DNA of 64,000 bases from RPQJ01 sp963746325 (GTDB lineage Bacteria; Pseudomonadota; Gammaproteobacteria; Steroidobacterales; Steroidobacteraceae). Of this stretch, positions 9,644-18,824 are shown one piece after another (positions within the stretch are counted from its first letter, which is position 1; each line of letters starts with the position of its first letter). Below the pieces are notes generated by a model, which was not told the DNA's origin, did not search any database, and saw nothing but the letters and a program-made list of their open reading frames with translations. The stretch covers positions 1 through 64,000 of the forward strand of contig CAVVBC010000036.1 in the NCBI GenBank assembly GCA_963746325.1, written 5' to 3'. Both the position numbers and the translations under genes were made by a program.

Positions 9644-10027
9644 ATGGCACTGGCCAGGATCGCGCTGCTGGATGACGAAGCGCCGGTGCGCGTGGCACTG
9701 GGCCGGCTGCTGCGCCTCGCAGACTACGAAGTCCTGGCCTATGCCTCCGGCGAGGAGTTTCTCGCCGCACTGGACGACTGTGTACCCGACTGCGCGGTAC
9801 TGGACGTGCACCTGCCCGGACTGACCGGCATCCAGGTGCAGCGACTGCTGCAGTCCGGGACGGTGCGGTTCCCGGTCGTGTTCATTACGGCAAGCGAGGA
9901 CGCTGCAGTCGAGCGTGACGCCCGGGAGGCGGGCGGCCTGTGCGTGCTGCGCAAGCCATTTTCCGCCGCCCAACTGCTGGCCAGCATCGCCCTGGCCCTG
10001 CAGGCCGGCCCGGACACGGCTCGCTAG
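9644..10027 (+). CDS. stand-alone receiver-domain protein
   Basis: A 127-residue single-domain response regulator: LLDDEAP acidic pair, phospho-acceptor Asp54 (AVLDVHLPGL), ITAS threonine and LRKPF lysine. There is no output domain; the frame ends after the last receiver helix. It lies 35 bases after the FixJ-type regulator on the same strand, so it probably belongs to the same phosphorelay, as a phosphate sink or a competitor for the kinase. Element B begins four bases after the stop. Confidence 0.88.
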   Translation: MALARIALLDDEAPVRVALGRLLRLADYEVLAYASGEEFLAALDDCVPDCAVLDVHLPGLTGIQVQRLLQSGTVRFPVVFITASEDAAVERDAREAGGLCVLRKPFSAAQLLASIALALQAGPDTAR

Positions 10028-10030
10028 CCA

Positions 10031-10386
10031 GGGAAGCTCTGCACAGATCCGCAGGTGACGCGTTGCGTGCGCTAGATCCGGTGCCCGTCACCGAGCACTC
10101 AAGGTCAGCCGCGCCGGTTTCCAATTCGGCAGCGCGCGTCGAACCCGCGAGGGCGACCCGTTGCTGGCGCGTCCGACCCGGGACCGTTCCCCGAGCTTGG
10201 AAAGGCAGACACGCGCTCCGGGAACGGTCCCGGATCGGACGCTTGCGACCTGCCAGCCTGCGACGCTGCCAGAGCGCTCGATCCGGTGCCTGTCACGGAG
10301 CGCGTGTCTGCCTTTCCAAGCTCGGTGACAGGCACCGGATCTAGCGCACGCAACGCGTCACCTGCGGACCTGGGCAGAGCTTCCCA
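10031..10386 (-). repeat. composite palindromic element B (two hairpins inside an outer inverted repeat)
   Basis: Outer inverted repeat: about 65 bases at 10031-10095 match the reverse complement of ~10312-10386 closely. Inside are two hairpins. B1: arms 10171-10196 and 10215-10240, 24 of 26 positions paired, loop 10197-10214. B2: arms 10274-10301 and 10320-10347, loop 10302-10319. Both loops are the 18-mer GCGTGTCTGCCTTTCCAA, in opposite orientation. Read on the minus strand, about 250 bases match element C at 56.5 kb. A half-copy of the B2 arm without the loop sits at 10068-10095. No open frame with coding bias is present. Confidence 0.9.
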
Positions 10387-10499
10387 CCTGGGCTGGTTCG
10401 ACGGCCACTTATACCAAAGGCTAGTCCCGGGCCGGACCGCCGCGACCTGGACTGCTGTAGAGTTCCGACCGCCTCGCCTTTAGCCACCAGGAGCATGCA

Positions 10500-12624
10500 A
10501 TGTCGACCCGACCAACGTTCAGCGAATGGATGGCAGCCACGGGCATCGCCATGGCGTTGTGCGCGCCTTTGCTCCTGGCCGCCGGCGCCGCCCGTGCGCA
10601 AGGCGCTGGAGTGGAGCATCCCGCAGCCGCTGCCCGGCATTTCGACGCCAAGGGCCAGCCGCCTTCGACTTACACGCTCGAGGTGCGCAAGGGTCTGGTC
10701 GCGACGTTGCCGTTCGCCGACAAGCGCGACTTCGACGAAGCAAAGAAGGGCTTCATCGCCGAGCCGTCGTACAAGAAGATCATGGCCGATGCGGGCAACG
10801 TCGCCTGGGACATGGGCAGTTACCAGTGGCTGCTGCAGGACAAGGACTTCGCCAGCATCAACCCATCGCTGCAGCGACAGGCCGTGCTGAACATGGCCTA
10901 TGGCCTGTTCGAAGTCGTGCCGGGACGCATCTACCAGGTCCGCGGCTACGACCTCGCCAACATCAGCTTCATCAAGGGCGACACCGGCTGGATCGTCTTC
11001 GATCCGCTGACCGCCGCGGAAACTGCACGGGCGGCGCTCGCCTTCATCAACGAGAAACTCGGCAAGCGGCCGGTGGTCGGCGTCGTGTACTCGCATTCGC
11101 ATGGCGACCACTTCGGCGGCGTGCGCGGCGTGATCGATGAGGCCGACGTCGCCAGCGGCAAGGTCATGCTGATCGCGCCCGAGCATTTCATGCGCGCGGC
11201 CATCGAGGAAAACGTGATGGCCGGCAATGCGATGTCGCGTCGCCTGCAGTGGCAGTACGCCGTGCTGCTGCCGCGCGACCCGCATGGCCATGTCGACCAG
11301 GCGATCGGCAAGAACATCGCTCAGCGGCAACACCGGCCTGATCGCGCCGAACCGGATCATCGCCAAGGACTTCGAGGAAATCACGCTCGACGGCGTGCGC
11401 ATGGTGTTCCAGAACACGCCGGACACCGAGGCGCCGGTCGAGATGAACACCTACTTCCCGCAGTTCAAGGCGTTCTGGGCGGCGGAAAACGTGACGGGAA
11501 CGATCCACAACATCTACACGCTGCGCGGCGCCGCCGTGCGCAACGCGCTGAACTGGTCCAAGCAGATCAACGTCGCGCTGTGGAAGTTCGGCCAGGAAGC
11601 CGAGGTGATGTTCGCCTCGCACAGCTGGCCGCGCTGGGGCAACGACCGCATCCAGGAAGTCATGCGCGCGCAGCGCGATGCCTACGCCAACCTCAACAAC
11701 CAGTCGCTGCACTACGCCAACCAGGGCGTGACGATCAACGAGATCCACAACGTCTATGAAGTGCCGAAGAGCCTGCAGCAGCAGTGGGCCGCCCGCAGCT
11801 ACCACGGCGACGTCAAGAACAACACGCGCGCGGTCATCAATCGGTTCCTGGGTTTCTACGACGGCAATCCGGTCAACCTGCACCCGCTGTCGCCGCAGGA
11901 CTCGGCGCCGCTCTACGTCGAGATGATGGGCGGTTCGGCCCAGCATCATCGCCAAGGGCAAGGAGCTGAGCGGCCAGGGCAAGTACCTCGAGGCCACCGA
12001 GATCCTCAACAAGCTGTGCCTGGCCGAGCCGCGCAACCAGCCGGCTCGCAATCTGCTGGCCGACGTGTATGAGCAACTGGGTTACCAGGCCGAGAGCACC
12101 AGCGTGCGCAACAGCTACCTGCAGGGCGCGTTCGAACTGCGCAACGGCCTGCCCGGCGGCACTCCGCCGCGCAGCACCGGCCCGGACGTCGTCCGTGCCA
12201 TGACCACCGAAATGTGGCTGGATTTCCTCGGCGTCAGCATGGATCCGAAGCGTGCCGACGGACGTCAACTTCAAGCTCAACCTGGTCACGCCCGACAACG
12301 GCGAGAAGTACCTGGTGGAACTCAGCAACGCCGACGCTGACCAACATCGAGGGCGTGCAGTCGCAGAATCCTGACCTGACCATCACGATCAATCGCAGCG
12401 ACCTCAACCGGGTGATGATGGGGGTCAACACGTTCGATGACCTGATCAAGGAAGGCAAGGCCACGTTCGTCGGCAGCCGCAAGGCATTCGATCAGTTGCT
12501 GGGATTGCTGGTGCCGTTCTCGCCCACGTTCGAAGTCCTGCCGGGCACGGCGCCGTTGCCGACGGCCAGGACGGCCCCGTCTGACCACAAGCCTGGGATG
12601 GCGCCGCCCGAGCTGGCGGAGTAG
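10500..12624 (+). CDS. alkyl/aryl sulfatase, BDS1/SdsA1 type (four one-base frameshifts)
   Basis: Secreted zinc-dependent alkylsulfatase releasing sulfate from alkyl esters such as dodecyl sulfate. The repaired protein is 706 residues: signal peptide ending ARAQG; metallo-beta-lactamase domain with VYSHSHGDHFGGVRG near residue 200 and the family motif IAPEHFMRAAIEENVMAGNAM; dimerisation domain (KGKELSGQGKYLEATEILNKL); C-terminal SCP2-like domain (LTITINRSDLNRVMMG). Extra bases at 11318-11319, 11940-11941, 12259-12260 and 12332-12333 each advance the frame by one. Every domain is intact when they are removed, so this is most likely a functional gene in a faulty assembly. It stands alone after element B. 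Confidence 0.9.
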
Positions 12625-12734
12625 CGGCCGAGCGGATGATCGTAAGGACGTGAACGTCGGGATCCACTAAGATTGCCGCCGGCGCGGCACGGTGTGCACG
12701 CAAGCTTTGAATTGCGTTCTGCAAGGGAGTTCGA

Positions 12735-13778
12735 ATGATGAAGTCGAGGCATGCCATTTCGATGCTGCTGGCGCTGGGCGCCGGCTCGGTGACGTCGGCC
12801 GCATTGGCGATGGATCCCATCCCGCAGACGCCCGGTTGGCGGGGTTTCGTGGTCGGCGGCGTCGGCTACACCGACCTCAAGAGCAACCTGGTCGCAGGCA
12901 ACGGCCTGCTCGACATCGGGCGCGACACCATCAACAGCGTCAACGATGCGCCGCGCAGCGACGATGCCGTGCATCCGATCTTCACCGGTGAAGTCAGCTA
13001 CACGTTCGAGGGCCAATGGCAGGTCTTCCTTGGCACGTCGCTGGAAGACGCCGTGACGCTCGACGGCGTGGCCCAGTTCGGCGTGCGCAAGGACATCGGC
13101 GCAGCCGGGGCGCTGCAGGCCGGCTACCTGTTCAGCGGCATACCCACCCAGGCGTGGGAAGATCCGTATGCCGAAGGCGTCAAGCGCGAGGAGACCGACC
13201 GGGATTCCGCTGGCCTGCGACTGCGCTGGGATCGGGTCATGGGCTCCGAGTTCGAGCTCACGGTCTCCTACCGCGACATCTCCGTCGAGAACGAGACCAG
13301 CGGGCAGGGCGTGCTGAGCGTCGCCTGCAACGCGGCGTGCCAGGACCTGCTGCGGCGGGACGGCGACCAGTATGCGTTCGACGTCTCCTATCTCTACAAG
13401 GCGGGGGAAGGCTCCCGTCACCTGTTGCGTCCGCTGTTTCGTTATTCAGTAGACGATCGTGACGGCGCTGCGATCAGCAGTGATGCCTACCGGTTGCAGT
13501 TGAGCTACGTCTTCCTGGGCCAGGGCTACACGGTGGCCAGCAACGTGGCTTACGGCGAGCGCAGCCAGGACGAGAGCAACCCGATCTTCGGCGCCAAGAC
13601 CGATTCCTCTTTCTACGCGCTCGACGCCACGGTGTTCTACCGGTTGCCGGTGGCGAGCGGACGCTGGCAGGCGGTCGGCAGCATGCTCTACGGCAAGGAC
13701 GATTCCGACGTGCGGTTCCACGACAGCGAAGTGTTCAACGTCAACCTCGGCGCGATGTATCGCTTCGGCGGTCGCTGA
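12735..13778 (+). CDS. DUF2860-type outer-membrane barrel protein
   Basis: A 347-residue exported protein. The signal peptide ends around ALAMDP. The rest is a run of alternating, aromatic-rich beta strands (GWRGFVVGGVGYTDLKSN, SFYALDATVFYRLPV) ending AMYRFGGR, with a hydrophobic/aromatic C-terminal strand typical of outer-membrane barrels. The N-terminal pattern and length agree with DUF2860. Function unknown. A second ATG at 12738 is equally possible. Its own promoter probably lies in the 110 bases after the sulfatase stop. Confidence 0.72.
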   Translation: MMKSRHAISMLLALGAGSVTSAALAMDPIPQTPGWRGFVVGGVGYTDLKSNLVAGNGLLDIGRDTINSVNDAPRSDDAVHPIFTGEVSYTFEGQWQVFLGTSLEDAVTLDGVAQFGVRKDIGAAGALQAGYLFSGIPTQAWEDPYAEGVKREETDRDSAGLRLRWDRVMGSEFELTVSYRDISVENETSGQGVLSVACNAACQDLLRRDGDQYAFDVSYLYKAGEGSRHLLRPLFRYSVDDRDGAAISSDAYRLQLSYVFLGQGYTVASNVAYGERSQDESNPIFGAKTDSSFYALDATVFYRLPVASGRWQAVGSMLYGKDDSDVRFHDSEVFNVNLGAMYRFGGR

Positions 13779-13808
13779 TTCCCCTGGCAGCGCGTCGAGA
13801 TCGCCGGC

Positions 13809-16100
13809 TCACCAGCTGGGATCGTTGATCGTGCGTTCCTCGATCGGTCGTCCGAGCCCGAGCACGAGCTGCCATTCGCTGGTAGTGGTCCCGGAGAGTG
13901 ACAGCGACAGTGGACCGAGCGGTGTGCGACCCGCCAGCACGAAGGCCGCCGAATAGGTGGGCTGCGCATTGACGCCGTCGATTCGTCCGCTCATGTCGGC
14001 GGCAGTCAGGGCGAGCCCGGCGTAGATGGATTGGCCAAACACGTAGCTGATGTCCGCGATGCGCTGCAGGTAAGAGGCCTGCGCGCTCCAGTAGGATGAC
14101 CCGCGCAATTCCCCGAGGCTCAGGCCGGGAAGGCTCACCGGGCCGCCGAGCGTGAACAAGTCGTACAGGGGTAGCGACGTGTCCAGCGACGATCCGCCGC
14201 TCACCCGCAGGTAACCGACGTTGCGACGGAACGGCAGGGCGATGGTTGCGGTGCCTTCCAGGCGGTCGTAGGCAGAATCGCCACCGAGCGCTTCCGCGCT
14301 GTGGAAATAGGTCATGCGGGTGATCAAGCCGCGCTGCCAGAGCGCATCGCGGTCACGCGAGTCGAACGTGTAGCGCACCGCGAGGCCGCCGTAGTCGTCG
14401 CGTACGGTGTCGGGCAATTCCGGCGAGCCGATGTCCCGGTCGGCCGACTGGACGCCCGCCCGAATGCCCGCGCGCAGTTCTGCTGTCTTGCCGAAGACGC
14501 GTCCGGCATCGAGATACCCCCATGCCGAGCTGAACTGATAGCGCGCCAGCGTATCGCCGTCGTCGAAGAGGTCTTCGATGGAGCGCTGCCCGGTCACGCC
14601 CGGTTCGACGAACCAGCGGTGCGCTGCGTCGAGCGGCTGGTAAAAGGAGGCTTCCAGTCCCGAGGTTCGCCCCAGCCGCAGCGAACCGTGCAGTTCACCG
14701 CCGCGGTCGTTGACCCACGTCTGCAGGTAGTCACCGCCGAGCGTGAATGCCGTGTTCGTGTCCGTGCCGAGGTGCAGTCCGAGGTCGAAGCGCACGATGT
14801 GCGGTCCCCACGATTTTTCCTGCAGATGCATGTCCAGCGTCGGCTGCGCCGGGTCTCCCGACAGGGTGTAGGCCACGCGCTCGAAGTCGGACAGTGCGAA
14901 GACCGCCGTGGCGCGGTCAGCTATCTGGCGGGGGGTCACTACGTCGCCGGCCTGCAGGGCGAGTGTCTGCCGGACGAACTCGGGATTCGCCCGCTCGAGG
15001 CCTTGCAGGTTCACGGCCGCGAGCGTGACCTGCTCCCGCCCGGGCCTGGAGGTCGACTCGCGCCAGGCCAGGTACTCGGCTTCGGGCACGGCATACCGTT
15101 CGAGTTCGGCGCGATGCGACAGTGCCGCCGCCCGCCCGAGGGGGACGGCATCACTGGTCCGGTCGAACGACGCCGAGCCGATGTCGCCCATGGCAATCAC
15201 GATCTTCACGTCGTCGGGACCCAGGGTGTCGAGTTGCTGCCGCTCGTTGGCGCCGATGAGCACGTCGAGCGTGCGCGACATCAAGGTGAGCGGCGAACGC
15301 AGGTCGTCGCTCGTGGGAGGAGGGTTGGGTACGGCGACGGCGATGACCACGTCCGCGCAGGTCTGTCGCGCGATGTCCACCGGCACGTTGCGTGTCAGCC
15401 CGCCGTCGCCGAGGATGCGGCCTTGCATGCTCACGGGCGAGAACACGCCGGGCACGGCCATGCTCGCGCGCATCGCGAGCGCCAAGTCGCCGCTGTCCAG
15501 GACCACCATCTCGCCGCTCTGCATGTCGGTGGCCACGGCCCGGAAAGGGATGGGCAGCTTGTCGAAATCGGCGATGCCGCGACTGCGACCCACCAGGTAC
15601 TGGATCGTCAGGTCCACGTTCTGCGAGCTGATCAGGCCAGACGGCGCCATGAGGCTGCCGTCGCGCACGCCGAACTCCAGGCTGTTGCTGAACGTGCCAC
15701 CGGCGAGCTTGCGGCGCATCGGCACCTTCGCGCGCAGGCTGCGGCGGCCGATCGCGTCCTGCCAGGAGATCGACCGGAACGCGCGATCGAGCTCGTCCGC
15801 GCTCATGCCCGACGCATAGGTGCCACCAACGAGCGCGCCCATGCTGGTGCCGACGATGCAGTCGACGGGAATACGCAACTCGTCGAGCACGTCGAGCACG
15901 CCGACGTGCGCCGCACCCTTGGCGCCGCCGCCGCCGAGCACGAGTCCGATGCGCGGCCGGGGTTTCGCCGCAGGTTCGACAGCGACGTCGGCGGCGCCCT
16001 GTGCGCGGGCCGGGAATGCGGCGCAGGCAACAGCGAAGGCTAGACACAGTGTGGCGGAACCGCGGACGGAACCGACAAGGTCAACGCTTCGTCGCTTCAC
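13809..16100 (-). CDS. patatin-like phospholipase with POTRA and outer-membrane barrel (type Vd-like)
   Basis: A 763-residue exported protein. Signal peptide (residues 1-34), then a patatin lipase domain: oxyanion loop GLVLGGGGAKGAAH, nucleophile elbow GTSMG with Ser86, catalytic Asp in ILGDGGL. About 90 residues resembling a POTRA domain follow (VNLQGLERANPEFVRQTL), then a ~330-residue BamA-like barrel. The architecture matches PlpD of Pseudomonas, a type Vd autotransporter that secretes its patatin domain. The GTG start at 16100 has AGGTG suitably spaced upstream and gives a normal signal peptide; longer in-frame starts do not. Divergent from the SIMPL gene. Confidence 0.88.
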   Translation of the reverse strand: MKRRSVDLVGSVRGSATLCLAFAVACAAFPARAQGAADVAVEPAAKPRPRIGLVLGGGGAKGAAHVGVLDVLDELRIPVDCIVGTSMGALVGGTYASGMSADELDRAFRSISWQDAIGRRSLRAKVPMRRKLAGGTFSNSLEFGVRDGSLMAPSGLISSQNVDLTIQYLVGRSRGIADFDKLPIPFRAVATDMQSGEMVVLDSGDLALAMRASMAVPGVFSPVSMQGRILGDGGLTRNVPVDIARQTCADVVIAVAVPNPPPTSDDLRSPLTLMSRTLDVLIGANERQQLDTLGPDDVKIVIAMGDIGSASFDRTSDAVPLGRAAALSHRAELERYAVPEAEYLAWRESTSRPGREQVTLAAVNLQGLERANPEFVRQTLALQAGDVVTPRQIADRATAVFALSDFERVAYTLSGDPAQPTLDMHLQEKSWGPHIVRFDLGLHLGTDTNTAFTLGGDYLQTWVNDRGGELHGSLRLGRTSGLEASFYQPLDAAHRWFVEPGVTGQRSIEDLFDDGDTLARYQFSSAWGYLDAGRVFGKTAELRAGIRAGVQSADRDIGSPELPDTVRDDYGGLAVRYTFDSRDRDALWQRGLITRMTYFHSAEALGGDSAYDRLEGTATIALPFRRNVGYLRVSGGSSLDTSLPLYDLFTLGGPVSLPGLSLGELRGSSYWSAQASYLQRIADISYVFGQSIYAGLALTAADMSGRIDGVNAQPTYSAAFVLAGRTPLGPLSLSLSGTTTSEWQLVLGLGRPIEERTINDPSW

Positions 16101-16164
16101 CGGCGCTTCACCTGCAACCCGGGAACATGCCCGATACCGTATCCTACCGTGTAGCGACGGAGCA

Positions 16165-16183
16165 GGCAGGCCGCCGGCCTGCC
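16165..16183. repeat. 19-base palindrome, REP-like
   Basis: GGCAGGCCGCCGGCCTGCC is a perfect 9-bp palindrome around a single central base, in the divergent gap upstream of the SIMPL gene. An almost identical palindrome lies at 33860-33876, again in a gap between genes. Two copies of the same core suggest a dispersed REP-like family. Confidence 0.55.
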
Positions 16184-16206
16184 CGCGATGCACAGGGTGA
16201 CAGACG

Positions 16207-16920
16207 ATGACGCACGATTCACGATCCGCGCTGATCCTCGGCGCCGGCATTTTCGCCGGCCTGGCCTGCCTGGGGCTTTTCCTCGGGTCCAGCGCGATCA
16301 AGTTTCGCGAGTACGAGCGAGTTGTCTCGGTCAAGGGCCTGGCGGAACGCGAGATGCCCGCCGACGTCGCGGTCTGGCCGATTCGCTTCGCTGCCGCGGG
16401 TAACGACCTCACCGCGCTCTACGCCACCATGGAGGGCAACGCGAAACAGGTCGCCGACTTCCTGGCAGCCGCCGGGTTCGAGCCCGCCGAGATCACCGTC
16501 GGTGCGCCGGCGATCACCGATCGCCTCGCCCAGGAATATGGTGGCAACGGGCAGGTGCAGCTGCGTTACATCGCGACCCAGACCGTGACCGTGTACTCCG
16601 GCAAGATCGACCAGGTGCGCGCGTCGCAGAAGAGCTTGGCCGATCTCGGCAAGAAGGGCATCGCCTTCAGCGGCGGCGACTTCCAGCAGACCCAGTACCT
16701 GTTCACCAAGCTCAATGACGTCAAGCCGGCCATGATCGAGGAAGCGACGCGCAAGGCGCGGGAAGTCGCCGAGAAGTTCGCGGCCGATTCGAACAGCAAG
16801 CTCGGCAAGATCAAAGGCGCCAACCAGGGGCAGTTCTCGGTCGAAGACCGTGACAGCAACACGCCCTATATCAAGCGCGTACGCGTGGTGTCGACTGTGG
16901 ATTACTACCTGTCCGACTGA
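16207..16920 (+). CDS. SIMPL-domain (DUF541) protein
   Basis: A 237-residue protein with an uncleaved N-terminal membrane anchor (LILGAGIFAGLACLGLFLGSS) and a periplasmic SIMPL domain. Typical features are VVSVKGLAEREMPADVAVWPI at the start, TQTVTVYSGKIDQVRASQKS in the middle and RKAREVAEKFAADSNSKLG near the end. Members include BP26 and YggE, periplasmic or outer-membrane proteins linked to stress tolerance; no enzymatic role is known. It is followed after 12 bases by an SRPBCC gene and is probably co-transcribed with it. Confidence 0.88.
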   Translation: MTHDSRSALILGAGIFAGLACLGLFLGSSAIKFREYERVVSVKGLAEREMPADVAVWPIRFAAAGNDLTALYATMEGNAKQVADFLAAAGFEPAEITVGAPAITDRLAQEYGGNGQVQLRYIATQTVTVYSGKIDQVRASQKSLADLGKKGIAFSGGDFQQTQYLFTKLNDVKPAMIEEATRKAREVAEKFAADSNSKLGKIKGANQGQFSVEDRDSNTPYIKRVRVVSTVDYYLSD

Positions 16921-16932
16921 GGGGGATTTGAC

Positions 16933-17379
16933 ATGACCACGGGCAGCGTCAGGTTCCACCGTGTGCTGCGGGCGCAGCCCGAGCGAGTCTATCGCGCGTT
17001 TCTCGACGCGGACGCCATCCCGCGCTGGTTACCACCGTACGGCTACACCTGCAAGGTGCAGCACATGGACCCGCGGGTCGGCGGGACTTACCGGATGTCG
17101 TTCACGAATTTCTCCAGCGGCCACACACACCTCTTCGGCGGTGAATACCTCGAGCTGAAGCCGTCCGAGCGGATCGTGTATACCGACAAGTTCGACGACC
17201 CGGCGCTGGCGGGCGAGATGCGCACCATCGTCGACCTGCGCGCGGTTTCGTGCGGCACGGAGCTGAGCGTGGTGCAGGAAGGCTTGCCGGAGGTGATTCC
17301 CGTCGAGATGTGTTATCTCGGCTGGCAGGAATCACTGCTGCAGCTGGCGCGGCTCGTCGAACCGGTGCTTCCAGACTGA
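16933..17379 (+). CDS. SRPBCC/AHSA1-family protein
   Basis: A 148-residue cytoplasmic protein with the START/Bet v1-like AHSA1 pattern: FHRVLRAQPERVYRAFLDAD, WLPPYGYTCKV, GGTYRMSFTNF and the final helix LGWQESLLQLARLV. These proteins bind hydrophobic ligands; the specific ligand is unknown. A GAGGGGG stretch 12 bases upstream of the ATG is a good ribosome site. The stop is convergent with the DUF2834 gene. Confidence 0.85.
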   Translation: MTTGSVRFHRVLRAQPERVYRAFLDADAIPRWLPPYGYTCKVQHMDPRVGGTYRMSFTNFSSGHTHLFGGEYLELKPSERIVYTDKFDDPALAGEMRTIVDLRAVSCGTELSVVQEGLPEVIPVEMCYLGWQESLLQLARLVEPVLPD

Positions 17380-17395
17380 GCGTGCGTGCGAAACT

Positions 17396-17689
17396 TCAGT
17401 CGCGTCCCGGCAGCGGCTTGCGCGTCAGCAGGTAGAGCAAGGGTCCGAACGAACCGAGCGCCAGCGTGACGACGAGCCAGGGCCAGACGTTGCGGCCATG
17501 GGCGCGCGCGTCCTGCCACATCCATGCCATGACGAGGACCAGCGCAATGACCAGGTCGGCCAGGACCTGCATGCCCCCATAGGTCTGGAAATGCAGGGCA
17601 AGAATGCCGAAATAGCCATGCTGGGCCAGTGCGGCGGCGCTCAGCGCGCCGAAAGCAACCAACGTGACGATGAGCAGCGTGCGGGTCAT
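17396..17689 (-). CDS. DUF2834 small membrane protein
   Basis: A 97-residue protein with three hydrophobic segments: LLIVTLVAFGALSAAALA, VLADLVIALVLVMAWMW and WPWLVVTLALGSFGPLLYLL. The conserved DUF2834 pieces are HGYFGI, WQDARAHGRN and GSFGPLLYLLTRK. It is an inner-membrane protein of unknown function, transcribed divergently from the XRE regulator 108 bases away, which may control it. Confidence 0.8.
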   Translation of the reverse strand: MTRTLLIVTLVAFGALSAAALAQHGYFGILALHFQTYGGMQVLADLVIALVLVMAWMWQDARAHGRNVWPWLVVTLALGSFGPLLYLLTRKPLPGRD

Positions 17690-17797
17690 GGGGTCGTCCT
17701 TCAGGTTGTAACGCAGGGGCAGTTTCTGGTCGAGGCAGGCTCGCCGCAATTACCTTGCAGGTCATAAATCCGCCGCGCGCCTGTGGTTCAATGGGGC

Positions 17798-18622
17798 ATG
17801 AAAGCGACGAACACGCTGCCCGAAACGCTGCGGCAGGCGCGCAAGGCACGGCGCCTGAGCCAACTCGAGCTTTCGTTGCGCGTCGGCGTTTCGCAGCGCC
17901 ATATGAGCTTCGTGGAAAGCGGCCGTGCCCAACCCAGTCGCGAGTTGTTGCTGGCGTGGCTGCAGGCGCTCGAGGCGCCGCTCACGGTACGCAACGCGGC
18001 GATGCTGCAGGCCGGTTTCGCTCCCGCCTTCAGTGCCGCGCCGCTGGGGGATCCTGCGCTCGAGCAGGCGGATGCCGCGATGAGTCAGCTGCTGCTCGCG
18101 CACGATCCGATGCCGGCGCTGTTGCTCGACGCCGACTGGAACGTGTTACGCATGAACCGCGGTGCGGCGTGGCTCGCCGTGACACTCATGCCCTGGGCTG
18201 CCAGCCTGCCACCCGGCACTCCGATGAACATGCTCGACCTGCTCATCCACCCCGAGGGATTCGCAGCGCGAATCCTGAACCTGCAGGAGGTGGGGCCGCC
18301 GCTGCTGGCGCATGTGCGCGCCGCAGCCGCCGCGCACCCACCCTTGGTGCCGCGGGCGGAAGCCCTCGCGGCTGCATGGCAGCAGCGCCTCGGCACCGCC
18401 GTCACGCCGGGAGCCTGGTCGCCGCCGGTCGCGCCCGTACTCACCACTCGTTTCGCCACTGTGCGCGGCGAGCTCGCTTTCTTCTCCATGTTCACGACCT
18501 TCGGCACGCCGCAGGACATCACTCTCGCATCGCTGCGGGTGGAGCACATGTTTGCGGCCGATGCGGCGACTCGTGCCGCCCTGCACGCGGGCGCGATGGC
18601 TGGGACCCGCGCGGACGCTTGA
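17798..18622 (+). CDS. XRE-family regulator with MmyB-like ligand domain
   Basis: A 274-residue transcription factor. HTH at residues ~8-65: LRQARKARRLSQLELSLRVG and SQRHMSFVESGRAQPSRELL. The remainder has the MmyB-like pattern: LLLAHDPMPALLLDADWNVL, MNRGAAWL, MNMLDLLIHPEG and the C-terminal TPQDITLASLRVEHMFAAD. This family is thought to bind fatty-acid-like ligands. A GTG at 17783 in frame is an alternative start; the ATG at 17798 follows GGGG. The divergent DUF2834 gene is a plausible target. Confidence 0.88.
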   Translation: MKATNTLPETLRQARKARRLSQLELSLRVGVSQRHMSFVESGRAQPSRELLLAWLQALEAPLTVRNAAMLQAGFAPAFSAAPLGDPALEQADAAMSQLLLAHDPMPALLLDADWNVLRMNRGAAWLAVTLMPWAASLPPGTPMNMLDLLIHPEGFAARILNLQEVGPPLLAHVRAAAAAHPPLVPRAEALAAAWQQRLGTAVTPGAWSPPVAPVLTTRFATVRGELAFFSMFTTFGTPQDITLASLRVEHMFAADAATRAALHAGAMAGTRADA

Positions 18623-18824
18623 AACGACTCCCGTGTCTGATGATTCATTCGGGATGGATGCAACGCTGCGTGGCTTGACATAAAACCGTGACCGGAATCC
18701 GGTTTTGCGCTGCAACCGGAACGCAGAATTCGCCCAGGAGTGCGGCGGGCCGTTCGATAACCCCGCCTGCTGCCCGCAGGACGTCGCGCCATGACGGTTC
18801 GACGCTCGCCGGGAAACCTGCAGC

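Noticed and set aside
10031..10386. Elements B and C as CRISPR or integron attC arrays
   Set aside because: Only two hairpins per locus, spacer regions are the same in both copies, no cas genes or integron integrase, and attC sites conserve their ends rather than the loop.
13809..16043. Long plus-strand open frame (580 codons) opposite the patatin gene
   Set aside because: Same high-GC antisense effect; the minus-strand frame has signal peptide, lipase motifs and barrel.
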